NCBI GenBank assembly: GCA_009746045.1
Contig: RPFO01000154.1
Coordinates: 792,496-856,495, forward strand
DNA from: Mesostigma viride
Lineage: Eukaryota > Streptophyta > Mesostigmatophyceae > Mesostigmatales > Mesostigmataceae
Reading direction: 5' to 3'
Length of the DNA: 64,000 nucleotides
In this document: piece by piece, positions 1-10,820 of the stretch
How the letters are laid out: each line of letters starts with the position of its first letter
Position numbering within the stretch: position 1 is the first letter of the stretch
Program-made: the position numbers and the translations under genes
Notes under the pieces: generated by a model
Seen by the model: the letters and a program-made list of their open reading frames with translations, nothing else
What the model was told of the DNA's origin: nothing
Database searches by the model: none

Positions 1-789
1 AGATCTCTGGACATTTTCAACCGCCTACTAAGGGGAAAACTGGGTTTTCAAAACCAAAGGCCAAACCATTAAGAACTCGCGGATCCACGTAAACGCGGTT
101 GCCGCCCTGAGCCACCCGGCAGGCACATATTGGAAATATCCGGTACGTCTCAACAGCGTCGTTGATGCCGGCCTTGGTGAGTTGCCAGGCTTGCGTACTA
201 CTAGACTGAGTTTCCGCTGGGCGGTAAATCAAACCCGACTGACGGACCGACTGCGCATATAATACCCCGACTGACTTAGGCCGCGCCGTGAGCGTGGGTT
301 GGCCTGTGCTTACTCGCGCCGCCGGTACCTAGTTATGTACTCTTCCGACTATAGGAAACTATTTTTCTATAAGTTTGTGTTCTAAGTAAATGACGGAATT
401 ACCCATTTACGGCATAGTCGTTTTATCGTCCAGCAGCTTAAGAATAAACGCGTTTCCCACTGCTTGACTGCTTTACTACGCACATGTGTTCATTTTCTCG
501 GCATCAATCACCGGAGTTCTCGGCCTACTATCTCTAGGCCCACCTACTGTATAACCGCTACTGTGCCGGCGCGGGGGCTCATGGTCAGGGTGGCATACGG
601 CCTTGCTCATAACGGTCTGTGTCAGTTCGATTTTAGCAGCTTTCCGCGCCACCTAAATCCAGATCGAACACAGCTATAACCACAGCTGTTTGACCCCTGT
701 AAGTGATTTGAATGACGTCCGAGTGCTCATTGGGCCGGCCTATCGTAATTAATTCAGAAATGTGTAATTAAAGGTAACGAGCCAGTATA

Positions 790-866
790 CGTATAGGGGT
801 TGAAGGTTCCTTTGACTCTGTACCATCCCCACGTGACGCAGTTACGTGTTAATTAATTAAATAACG
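790..866 (+). mobile_element. 3' end of a SINE-like repeat
   Basis: The stretch from AGGTTCCTTTGACTCTG through CCCACGTGACGCAGTTACG to a TTAATTAATTAA tail matches the 3' half of the repeats at 8291-8470 and 48903-49089. It is a truncated third copy of that family. The near-palindrome CACGTGAC-GCA-GTTACGTG directly before the tail is the same hairpin that ends the LINEs of this window. Confidence 0.55.
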
Positions 867-869
867 AGA

Positions 870-1115
870 AACATGCGCCGAATATTTATTCAGAGATGTG
901 TAATGTAACGTGCCACGTTCATGTGCCGAACTTAATTATTAATTCAGAAATGTGTTGGGTGCGTAACGTGGCAGCCACATGCGCCGAATAATTCTTAATT
1001 GCAGATTTTTGTAATGTAACGTGCAACATGTGCCGAATCGTTATTAACTCCGACATGTGTAACGTGCCACATGTGCCGAGTGTGTAAACATAAGGTAACG
1101 TACACGTACCATCTC
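870..1115. repeat. degenerate ~50-bp tandem repeat
   Basis: About four diverged units, each with TGTGTAATGTAACGTGCCAC followed by ATGTGCCGAA and an AT-rich TTATTAATTCAGA segment. Unit starts are about 49, 59 and 49 bp apart. No coding potential is apparent. Confidence 0.6.
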
Positions 1116-1920
1116 TCAATCATGATAATATATTGTGTGATCCGAAGAGTTCAGTCAGTCACTCACTCAGTCAGTCAGTTTATTCCCACGCCGGTTATTA
1201 TTTGATCGATTCGGGTTTGATCCGATTCGTTGTCCCCACGTGACATCACCAATAAATACTAGTAAGCACTAGCGTGTCATCACTCATGCGCATAGGCAAT
1301 TACTAACTAGGCATGCCACGTACACTTAGCACTCTCACACTACCTAGTCTCATTCTAAAGAGCGAACGGAAATATACCTAAGTTACCAAAGGTCCCGAGA
1401 CAAACGGACAAATATCGTCTGCTGTGCGTTGACCAAAATAATACAGACTGTCCGCAGCCTACTGCAGTTGTACCCCAGTTCAGCCAAGGTGTTGGTGTCG
1501 GTGTTGTTGTTGCCCAAGGTGAGAGGTGCTTCAAGGTGCAGCTTCCAGCTGTCACAGTGTCATGAGGCTATTGTACTTTTCGGGTATGTGGGTATTTGTA
1601 TTATCCAATTATAGACCAGATGTATAAAATGGGAACCTAGTATCCGCAAATCCTTATAAAATACCAATACGGAACATCACTGGCCACTTGTACACGACAG
1701 CATCGGAATACACGTGGTAAATCAACAACAACAACAACAAGTCAACGTCAACAACAAGACGTCAACAACAACTCGTGGTAACAAACCTGAGTTCTTGTTG
1801 GTGATGCCAACGCCGCACATGGGCAGCAGAGATTCTACAGTGGTAAACCTCGAGTCTTACTGTAGTACATAGCCATAAGGATCTTTTGCCCCAAACCAGC
1901 CCTGCGATATTATTTAAATG

Positions 1921-1982
1921 ATTAAATCTGAATTGCCCAAAATTCAGTCTAATTAAATCTGAATTGCCCAAAATTCAGTCTA
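1921..1982. repeat. 31-bp perfect tandem duplication
   Basis: Two identical 31-bp units, 1921-1951 and 1952-1982, beginning ATTAAATCTGAATTGCCC. The identity suggests a recent duplication. Confidence 0.85.
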
Positions 1983-2386
1983 AAGATCTTAAACCTGGGA
2001 AGTTGAAGTAACTGATCAACAAGTTGAAGTGACTTGAGTTGAGTTGACTGTGACTGACCTCGGACTGTCGGCAGGAAAGATTTCTTCATTCTTTCGTAGC
2101 GAATCGTAGGGTTCCACTCATTCCAGGATTCCAATATTCCAAGCTATAACCAATCAAGGCACCACAAAAGTTGGCATTTTTAAATAAATGTTGACACTTC
2201 GTAACCGACTCAGGGTGAATGGCCATTCACGGCAAGCGGAAGCAACCTGCGCGGTGCACGGGAAATCGCGATAGAATCGCCTTGCCTACGATCTGCTACA
2301 TTAACAAGGAGCGTCTGCAAGTGCCACGAAGCCTAAGCAGTCGATCGCTTATTACTGAAACGAATTAACACTTACAATAATAGGCG

Positions 2387-5300
2387 CAGTGTTTTTTTAA
2401 GGTTTTCGCTACTAGTGGCGCTAGGCCACTTGTGGCGTTTCGAACTATGAAAACTTCAGTTTACTCGGCCAATGTGTGGCTTTAAGCCAATTAAAATTGG
2501 GCTTGGCACGGCCACGTGTGGCGGGCTGGCTTTTTGGTGCAGCAAATGACCCTGCCGGCAGTGGGGTCAGCGCGGCGCGGCGCCGTACTGGCTGTACACA
2601 AGGCGGGCGAGCGTCTCCGTCTCAGGCATCGGCGCCGGGCGCCGGGCCGCCGGCTGCCCGGCCTGCTGGCGGGCAGCCCCATTCTCATCATACTTCAATT
2701 GCACTTGTGTCTTCCTACTTAAATGAAAAGTATAAAAACCTATGAAGGTGTAGTGTTTACTAACGCGTTAAATAATGAGACTAAGGATGCATTATAGTTA
2801 CCTAATTAGTTTCAGTCTACTATGAAGTGAGGTTACTCAGTCAAAAGTCAACTGAAAGTTAGTCAGCTCATAAGCTTCAGTAAGCGGCCGTACTAAATTT
2901 ATGAAATCACTACGTCACGCGAGAATAAATTCAAAAAAAAGCACTGTGTGCTTTGAACTTACTTAATTTGTTGTATTGGCGCAGTATTACTTCTCACGAC
3001 CGACTTAGTAATGTTTGGCTTCCTAGTTTCCGTGATTCCGTCATGAACGAATAATAAGGATTATGGCTCATTCGCAATTGCTCATTGGTGGCCTCATCAT
3101 TTTATTTAAAGTTCATTAATAATTACGCCCCTCTAAAAGCGAAGCCATGACTAGCTTGCACACTTGACTACATGCCGATGGCGGGGACAATGTAAGCAAT
3201 TACGTTGTCGTCAGAAGGCCGGGCAACAAACTTGAAAACGCTAGCTGCCCAAAATTTGAGATTCCGCGGAAAGCACAGAAAATAAGAAAACTTAGTAGCT
3301 AGCAGCAAGGAATCATATAAGCAATTATGTATTTAAGTAAGAACACTGCCGGTTGCGCGGCGGCCCTTCTCCGCAGACCACACTGCATATGCCGCCTGGA
3401 TCGGCATGTCTTCGTATGAAGAGCTGCATGCAAAGATGCGGACCGCCACGTTCAGATGGCGCTCGAGAAGGCGGTTGCGAATATCGCTCTTAATGAAATT
3501 CATGTGGCTGAACCTCCGCTCATTCTCCACGCTGGTAAGAGGGAGGAGCAGCATCAACTCTGCCAGCTGCAGATACGCCCCCACAAACTCGTGCATGAGC
3601 GGGTTGGTCAACAAAACCTTCCACAACGCCCTTGCGGACGTGTACTCCTGGCTGTTGCTCTTCATCATGAGCATAAAGGAGTCGAGCTGGTCATCCAGGA
3701 GGGACGGGGAAATCAGTGGGCCCACCTTCTTCCCATTCACCATGGTGACCCCCACAGCAAACTTGCGCTTGAGCACCTGAACTTGTTTCTGCACCTCGGC
3801 CACGTCGCGCTCCTTCTCAGTCCACCAGCCTGGCTGCAAAATGGACATCGCGGAGAGCAGACCGTTTGGTGGGAATCGGATATCGAAGTCGTCCAGCACC
3901 ACCTTGGCCGCAGCGGTAGCCTGCTCCTGCGCAGCAATTACGCGGAGTCTGAACTCCTCCTCCGTGACACTTGCCACTGAAACGTAGCGAGCCCGAGAAC
4001 CCGAGGCCTCGTGCACCGTTTGACATGTTACCGGGTGTTCCATTTCCTGGCAGTTGCGGAAAACCTCGCCGCGGTCGGTGAGAAAGGGTGACGTGTCGGC
4101 ATCCAAGTCTATAAACCCCTTCCAGAGGGTCCCAGTGAACACCTTGGGCCCTTCCACATACTCATCACGGATTGTTGTCTTGCAGTCCTCGATCGCATGG
4201 GCAAGGGTGTCGAGCTGCAGGTCCTGCTGCTGGCACTGCTTGACCAAGAAATTCATGGCATCCAGCATGCGCGCGAACACGACCACCCCGAGCTGGGTGT
4301 CAATGTCCAGCATGTTGGCTAGCAAGTCCTGTGCTGCTGCCATTTGCTCCACTTCCTTGTGTTGGTAGGTGGCCAAGCACATGGCGATCGCAGGATACTC
4401 AATGCGGAACGTGTTGAGGCACCCCTGCACGCTAAGCCAGCGTGTGTCGGACACGCGCTGCAGCTTCCGGCCACCCGTGCCCAGCATCCCCTGCCACATC
4501 TTCAGTTGCTCTGACTTCATGGCTGAGTGCGCCACCCAGTTGTGTGCTGACTTGAGGATTGACTCCACCCGCGCAAACAAGGAGTTCCCCTTGAGCTCGT
4601 TCGCTATCAGGCTGAGCTTGTGCGGCGCGCAGTGCATGGGCACGAGGAAGGGTGCATTGCTCATCAAGAGCTTCTTCCCGACACCCTTCCGCTGCCCCAT
4701 CATCACCGATGCCCCATCTGACCCGAAGCCAACCAGCTTCACCACGAGCTGATCGTCCGTGATTCCGAGCATGCCTCGCATTACTATGCACAGCTCGTTG
4801 TGCAGGGAGAGGGCGTCCACCGCAGTCACCTTTTTTAGCGTGACAAACTCCTGCTGCTTTATTCCATCCTCCACAAAAGCCACCTCCACCGACATGAATT
4901 CTACGTTATCATTGGCCTTGGACTCATCGACGGTGACCGCGACATACCTAGCCGCGGCGACCCTTGCCTTAAGGTCAGCAAGCAACACGGCATCCAACGC
5001 CTCCGCCATCTCCCAACCTGAGCCGTCAGTCCAATGGTGGGAGGGGAGCGCGTCCCTCATCTCCTCGTATTCGCAAAGGAGCGTTGGCAGCGACTCATAA
5101 TCAGTCATAGGCTTACCCTTCGCCAGGGTGTACGCCATCGCCTTGAACTGCTTGAGCTTAAGTCGGTCGGACTTGCTCAGCTGACCAGGGGGGGGGCAAA
5201 CTCGCCCATGACCGTCTGCCTCTGCCGGCTCTGCGTGCTCCTCTCCTCCCCTGAATACACCCGCAGGCACTCGCTCTTCTCCTTCGCAATGGCGGCCACG

Positions 5301-6505
5301 TGAGAGTCAGCCACAACGTGTGTCTTGAAAGTGTCGATCTTGAAAACCTTGGTCCCCCTACCCAGCCCGATGGTGACCTTGGCATCACGGCAAGGGCCGC
5401 AGTATGCTTCGTCCTTCTCTTCGTCATAGCGCAACCATGGGAAACGCAGCCCCCATTCGGGTTTCCACTTCCTATTGGCATCCGCGCCCTTCCAATCCCT
5501 CTTGGCAGGTGGCGCTACGAAAATGGAAAGCAGCACCAAGGAAATGAGGGGCGCATCACATCCATTCGAAGGCACATCGGACCCCACTTCCCCGTCCATG
5601 ACCTTAATGCTGACCTTGATGTAGTTCGCGTCTGCCCCTATCACCTCGGGATGTTCGGGCGCCCCCTCACTCTCTACCCGCCGAGCAGCAGCCCGCGTCT
5701 CCTTCGACCTAAGCCTTTTCGCCTCCTCGGGAGCGATCTCTACCGTCGCCTTGGTTTTCCCAACGACAATGGAGGCTCCATTCGGACCTGGAAAGATTGG
5801 TTTGCATCGCATTCCGGCTGGGAGGGCCAAAGGCTTCCGGCCAAGCCCGGTGCCATAAAACACACTATTTCTTCTCTCTCCTCCCCTCACTACCTGCGGC
5901 GGCCCAGGTGGCCTAAACGGCCCAGCGTCTGCCATGGATTTTTCCTACTTGGTAAATTAACAACAACGATTACTAGTGCCGAAAGTCGAAACACATTAGT
6001 CAATGCAGTATGGCTGGCGAGTGACTTAATACTGAGGCGCCAGGCCGCCACTCGCCAGCTGTTATATGAGCCAGCTGTCGTGAAAATGCAGTTAATGAAA
6101 TGCACACAAGCTGCAGTCTGCACAGTGCACTCTCCGTGCTCTGGTCTCGGGCAGCGGGCCACTTGCCACTTGGCACTTGGCCGCCGGCCGGGCTCTACGT
6201 ACTGTACATGCACTATGCAGTCAGTCAGTCATAGTAGTACTCATAGTAGTAGTCTAGTACTAGGGAGGCTTGTGGCGGAACGCCGACCGGAAGACCGGCT
6301 GACACCGCCAATTGTGGCGTAACCTGTACTAGAGTAAACTTCAGGCACGGCCACCCTGTGGCGAAACGAAACTACGAAGTAGAACAGCACGGCCAAATTG
6401 TGGCTTCTTGGGAGCCCTGTCAAAGTGGGTGGCAACGCCACATTTTGCCAAAAAAAGTGCCACACCGCCACATTTGGCGGTGTATCGCCACTAAAAAAAA
6501 CACTG
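2387..6505 (-). mobile_element. complete hAT DNA transposon
   Basis: The element begins CAGTGTTTTTTTAAGG and its other end, read inward, begins CAGTGTTTTTTTTAG, a typical hAT-type terminal inverted repeat. It is flanked by the identical 8-bp sequence AATAGGCG at 2379-2386 and 6506-6513; an 8-bp target duplication is the hAT hallmark. Many TGTGGCG / CGCCACA motifs crowd both ends (2410-2530 and 6270-6490), as expected of hAT subterminal transposase sites. A GC-rich block (2540-2690) lies inside the left end. Length is 4119 bp. The transposase runs on the minus strand. The right end lies 80 bp from the start codon of the next gene. Confidence 0.95.
3333..5935 (-). pseudogene. hAT transposase, one frameshift
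   Basis: The N-terminal frame (5177-5935) starts MADAGPFRPPG and carries a BED/TTF-like zinc-binding region (CGPC followed by HVVADSH). The C-terminal frame (to 3333) has the RNase-H-like core with VTVDES and GSDGASVMMG supplying the acidic residues, then CAPHKLSLIAN, and a classical hAT dimerisation region LPLTSVENERRFSHMNFIKS near the end. It resembles the ZNF862-like hAT group. The two frames overlap across a run of nine G at 5188-5196; moving frame there would join them into a protein of about 840 residues. So this is either a one-base homopolymer mutation or a sequencing error. I see no other break. If the error is technical the element could be active. Confidence 0.9.
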
Positions 6506-6513
6506 AATAGGCG

Positions 6514-6585
6514 GTGTGTTTAAACTGAGTTTGTAAGGCTTACCAGCAGCAGCAGGAGGTGCAGGCAGGTACACTTTCTATCGCC
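6514..6585 (+). promoter_or_regulatory. 5' leader between hAT element and AKR start
   Basis: Only 72 bp separate the hAT target duplication from the ATG at 6586. The stretch contains a CAGCAGCAGCAGG run and CTATCGCC directly before the ATG. No TATA-like box is evident. Transcription must therefore start within these 72 bp or inside the transposon end. Placement of the start is inference. Confidence 0.4.
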
Positions 6586-9572
6586 ATGCAACTCATTACC
6601 CTTTCTACCGGGGTTCGCATGCCCTCTATTGGCCTTGGAACATGGAAACTCGACAAGAAACAGGTAATGCCACAATAATGGAGGCATTAGGCTTATTCAG
6701 TAAATTTAGCCGTCGGACTGCATCGGTACAGGCTGCATTGTCACCTCCTTTGCCCATCCTTCTTTCGGTGTTATTTGCCAACTACCTTGCGGGAACCTGA
6801 CAATGTCACCATGATGTTTTCGTCCCCTGCTTAATACGGGCCTTTTCGCAGGCCCCTGAAGTTGTCGCCGAGGCGCTCGCCATGGGGTATAGAGCACTGG
6901 ACTGCGCGTGTGACTATGGCAACGAGGCCGAGGTAAACGTGTATTGCTGGTTGCAAATTTTCCAATCAGGAGATGCAGCAGCAGAATCGTGCTGCTTACT
7001 GCCTGTGTGCTGACACCAGGCACGCGGAAGCCATACAGATGCCCATAAAGGCGTGCCTTCCCTACTCATTTGAACTGTCTCGAAGTTTTCAAAACACGGA
7101 GTAACACCGTGGTGTGCAAATGCCATTCCTGCAGGTCGGCACGGGCATCCGGATGGCGATCGATTCCGGCGTCTGCTCGCGGCAGCACATCTTCGTGACC
7201 AGCAAGCTGTGGAACACGTACCACGCGGCCAAGCACGTGCGCCCCGCCTGTGAACGCACGCTGCAAGACCTGGGCCTGTCCTACTTAGACCTCTACCTTG
7301 TCCATTTCCCCATCTCGCTCAAGTATGTCCCTTTTGACACGCGGTACCCCCCAGAGTGGGTCCACGACCCGTCCTCGGGAGCGCAAATGCCCAACGGGCT
7401 GGAATTCGAAAACATCCCGATCCGGGAGACATGGGAAGGTGCGGAAATCCCACTTGTGGGGGGGGCTGTCGTGAACAGTGATCCTGCCAATGCCGCCCCC
7501 CCATGGATCCTGTGGGATGTTGTGCAATCACTTGAGTGTGTCCCGTCCGCTGGATGATCGTCCTCGCAAACACTCACCCTTGGGCTATAGAAGAATCCCG
7601 CTTTTGGGGTTCTGCATTTTATTGCAGACAACTTGCATGTTTACCTGGAAGACATGTCTATATAATCATGCTGCATGATGTCACATATGTAGTCGTAATG
7701 TATGTATCAGTTTCTGCACGACTTGGGGTCTCCTGCCATGAATATTCTGTGTGTCTTGCGTCAAATCCCTGTAATCTCCTCATTACATATGTATGTGCAG
7801 GAGCTGCAAACAGGCAAAACCTACCCGTGTTTTAACCACCTGTGGCATTGCCGTAGTCATGCTTAGCCTTGTCATTCAAGCAAGGCCATTTTGCACACAA
7901 GCATAGTTTGCCCGCCCTTCTCTCCCCCCCGGTCTCCTTGCTCTCACCTCAAGCCTGCACAGCCACTCAACCATTGGGGAAAACACCGCAGCCATGGAGC
8001 TTCTGTGGGGCCACTCTGGTTACCCGTTCCACGGGCCTGAACATGTTAGCTTCCCCCTTTTCCCCTGACGGCATGTCCACGTGTCTGCTCGCGTCCATGC
8101 ATTCTACTACTGCATATCCACTATGTTATAGTAATAACATGTCATCATGGATGTATTCTGTATGTACTCCGTGTATGTATTCTGTATGAATTCCGTATAG
8201 CATCTCATGGTCATGGAGCCACTGGGTGGGTGTGCCTAACCGTTTGTCGTATTCCCCTATTCCCCTTTTTGCGCACTATCTTCCCTCTCAGTTGCACCCG
8301 CACCATGATGCGGAAAGAGCGCTCTGCGGCCTGCCCACTTGTGGCCATGAGAGAAGCTAGTGCAATCTAGTCGAGGGTGCCCTCCCTCGATGTGTACAGG
8401 GGTGGGAGGTTCCTTTACTTTGTATTGGCACCCATGTGACGCAGTCACGTGCTTATAAATGAATAAATCATCCCTCTTGCTCTCGCAGCCATGGAGTAAC
8501 TGGTTGGTGTGGGCCCAGCTGGTTATTTCCCTCGTCTGCTCTACCCTGTCCTCTATGCGTAATCTATTTACAACCCCTCGCAGCCATGGAGCAACTGGTG
8601 GACGCGGGCCTCGTCAAGGCAATCGGGGTTTCCAACTTCAACTGCGCGCTGCTCATGGACCTGCTCAAGTACGCGCGCATCAAGCCGGCCGTCAACCAGG
8701 TGAGGAGGTTGTATGGTGTATCAGTATCCCTTTCATGTGTGATTTGCCTGCAGGCTGTTTTAATGTTGTACTGCTCATGGACCTGCTCACGTACGCGGTA
8801 AGGTGGCCGTCAACCAGGTGGGCTGTCTGCTACGTATGTATCATGATAAAGTTACGTTGAGAAAGTTCCCACGGCAGCCGAACGACGCAATAGGAGAGAA
8901 ACTAGCGACCAAAACTGCAAGCAACGAACTTCTGAACAGGTACTGGTACATGTTTTCCTTGCTGTATTTGTTTGCCCTCGTTGTTTTGGTTTCCCGGCAT
9001 TTGTTTCGGTACCGATCGTGAATCTGTTAATTCGTCTGGCATGTGCTAAAGTTCGAATGATGGGTATCCCATGGTTTACCGCATGCCGACTGGGCCTTTC
9101 TACCCTGTCCTCCAGTTTCACGTGTTCTAATCCAGAAACCTTCAGACATGCTCAATGCCGCATGCGTCACACCCGCCGTCAACAACAGGTCGAGCTGCAC
9201 CCCTACCTGTGCCAGGAGCAGCTGCTCAGCTTCTGCAAGTCCCAAGGGATTGCGCTGACCGGTTTCAGCCCGCTCGGCGCGGGCTCCTACCACGAGCTCG
9301 GCTACAAGGGCCAATCCGTGCTGACCGACCCCATGGTCACCAGCATCGCGGTCAAGCACTCACGAACGCCAGCGCAAGTGGTGCTGCGCTGGAACCTTCA
9401 GCGCGGGGTCTCCCTCGTGCCAAAGTCCTCAAAGCTGGAGCGCGTGCAGGAGAACCTCAAGGTGTTTGATTTCGAGCTGGATGCAGAAGATATGGCGGCG
9501 ATCAGCAGCATGGACAAGGGGCTGCGGTATAACGACCCCGGCGTGTTCGCAAACTATCCTATTTATGGATAG
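6586..9572 (+). CDS. aldo-keto reductase, xylose reductase-like
   Basis: Five exons: 6586-6663, 6852-6932, 7135-7438, 8584-8699 and 9189-9572, all GT-AG with matching phases, giving 320 residues, the usual family length. It starts [20 protein letters not shown], the typical first strand of the TIM barrel. The tetrad is complete: D43, Y48, K77 (TSKLWN) and H110 (LYLVHFP). [24 protein letters not shown] (cofactor phosphate region) and a C-terminal LRYNDP follow. The insert FDTRYPPEW and the LRYNDP tail point to the xylose reductase branch, which reduces aldoses and aldehydes with NADPH in the cytosol; true substrate is uncertain. A hAT element ends at 6505, so the promoter has been displaced or replaced. 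Intron 3 holds a SINE, and introns 3 and 4 hold decayed copies of exon 4 edges. Confidence 0.93.
7988..8520 (+). repeat. decayed copies of the exon 4 acceptor in AKR intron 3
   Basis: The true acceptor reads CCTCGCAG|CCATGGAGCAACTGG (exon from 8584). Similar strings occur upstream: CTCTCGCAG|CCATGGAGTAACTGG (from 8489, with an in-frame stop), GGTCATGGAGCCACTGGGTGG (near 8208) and ACCGCAG|CCATGGAGCTTCTG (from 7992). The copy at 8489 is 95 bp before the real exon and is followed by GGTGTGGGCC, paralleling GGACGCGGGCC. They look like old tandem copies of intron end plus exon start. Confidence 0.7.
8291..8470 (+). mobile_element. SINE-like repeat in AKR intron 3
   Basis: About 180 bp from TTGCACCCGCACCATGATGC to an ATAAATGAATAAAT tail. 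A diverged copy lies in opposite orientation in DUS3 intron 11 (48903-49089) and a truncated one at 790-866. Shared blocks include CCACTTGTGGCCATGAG, GAAGCTAGTGCAA, GAGGTTCCTTTACT and the terminal hairpin CATGTGAC-GCA-GTCACGTG. There is no open frame. The terminal hairpin plus microsatellite tail matches the LINE 3' ends here, so it is probably mobilised by LINE proteins (inference). Confidence 0.75.
8771..8822 (+). repeat. decayed copy of the exon 4 end in AKR intron 4
   Basis: CTGCTCATGGACCTGCTCAC followed by GTACGCGG and GGCCGTCAACCAG|GTGGGC repeats the end of exon 4 (CTGCTCATGGACCTGCTCAA ... GGCCGTCAACCAG|GTGAGG) 118 bp downstream, with a 6-bp deletion and a retained GT. It is not an exon of the gene model. 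Confidence 0.85.
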
Positions 9573-10228
9573 GGCGATTATGCAAGAAAACGTCCCATTT
9601 ATGGGTCAGGCTTTAACCCGTCCATGCTCGAATGCATGCTGTACCAGGCTACGGCCAGCCAGTCCGAACATCATGGATCTTTCTTTGTTTCAGGTTTAAT
9701 TTTTGCCCACAAACAGGTTGGATTCACATGTCAGGTGGCATCGTGGAAAAGCTTGTTGCTACGCTCTCAGTAAGGCCATTTTGAGATTTTTTTTTTCTGC
9801 TGAATCTGCGGAGGTCGGTTAATTCGATGGCACGGTTAGGAGTGCGGTCTATGTTATTATTGTCATCTAGGTTTTCTGTTGTTGCCTGTCTCATTGTTCT
9901 AGGTTTAGCACACATAGTGCTAGTTGTCCCATTGATAGCACGCTGCGCGTTGCGTACCACTTCGGCGGGAGGGTACGCAACGCTGCGCGTTTTGCTGTGT
10001 GGCCATCATACCTGCTGGGTATATTCTTTGATTCTATGTGCGGTATGAGGGTTTACCAACTAGACAACCTGTGTTTATGTAGTTATGTCTGCATGTATAG
10101 AATTGCAGTCAGTCCCAGATGCTTCCAAACCTGTATTTTATTCGTATTTATTTAAATGCAACGATAGCTTTTCCGAGCTTCTTACCAAACGAACTGTCTC
10201 TTTTCTTGTCTGGCTCAAACGCCTACAC
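9573..10228. other. AKR downstream region
   Basis: No gene seen. It holds the presumed 3' UTR of the reductase and, at 9941-9991, a hairpin GTTGCGTACC (9949-9958) / GGTACGCAAC (9972-9981) flanked by the direct repeat CGCTGCGCGTT. Confidence 0.55.
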
Positions 10229-10718
10229 CTTGTAGGGCACCTAGCTCGCACCAACCAGGTAGACACCTCACGTGGCCCCCCCGCAGGACTGCGACCAGCC
10301 CAGCCTGGCCGGCACCTCCTGACGTGGGCTGGGCCTAGTGATGTTAGACGCCGCAAGGCCCGCACCTTCAAGGAACAGCTAGTAGAGGATATGGGGGGCC
10401 TCGGCCTCTCCGTGATTTGGAAGAAGATGATGGACAAGGCCAAGTGGGCCCAGGTCATAGAGGACAATGAGCCCCCCCCAGTGGGGAAGCGCCCGCGTGT
10501 GCAGTCCCGCGGGAGGCACGCCAGATAGCTCCCCCTCGGGCCGCGTGCGGCTGCCTAGATAGATGTTGTAGTTAGAATGCTGTTAGGTAGATGTAGTATG
10601 TAGCCAATATAGATAGATTAGACCGGTAGGAATGTTGCACCCATCCATCCATCCATCGGGGTTAATGCTCCGTGACTCCCCAACGGGAGCACGAGTCTAA
10701 TTAATTAATTAATTAATT
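10229..10718 (+). mobile_element. 5'-truncated LINE with target duplication
   Basis: The insert codes for the last part of a LINE ORF2: VGHLARTNQVDT, LLTWAGPSD, GGLGLSVIWKKMMDKAKW, ending with a stop at 10528. A 3' UTR follows with GCTCCGTGACTCCCCAACGG and a TTAATTAA tail. The 12-bp sequence AAACGCCTACAC occurs at 10217-10228 and again at 10719-10730, a perfect target duplication, so both ends are fixed exactly. Severe 5' truncation with TSD is the signature of target-primed reverse transcription. Confidence 0.93.
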
Positions 10719-10820
10719 AAACGCCTACACAGCCGGGTACCATGGGCGCTGAAAAATTGAACTCCTGACCCCAAATAAGTAAGTACTTGCGTGTCATGTG
10801 CATGAGCATTCCCCCTTCAC

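Larger units (their letters stand above)
1..2378. other. gene-free flank
   Basis: No convincing coding region is visible; the open frames are short, mutually overlapping and unlike known proteins. The stretch holds a SINE-like tail near 790-866, degenerate tandem repeats at 870-1115, a GTCA-rich run near 1150-1180, an ACAACA-rich run at 1722-1775 and a 31-bp duplication at 1921-1982. Because a hAT transposon was inserted at its right end, this DNA is probably the original upstream flank of the aldo-keto reductase gene, so the ancestral promoter may lie here. That is inference. Confidence 0.6.

Noticed and set aside
2474-2745. Overlapping GC-rich frames in the left end of the hAT element
   Set aside because: Three overlapping frames on both strands in a GC-rich block; codon pattern and context do not favour any.
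5300-6322. 340-codon plus-strand frame over the hAT transposase start
   Set aside because: Antisense shadow of the transposase N-terminal frame; no recognisable domain.
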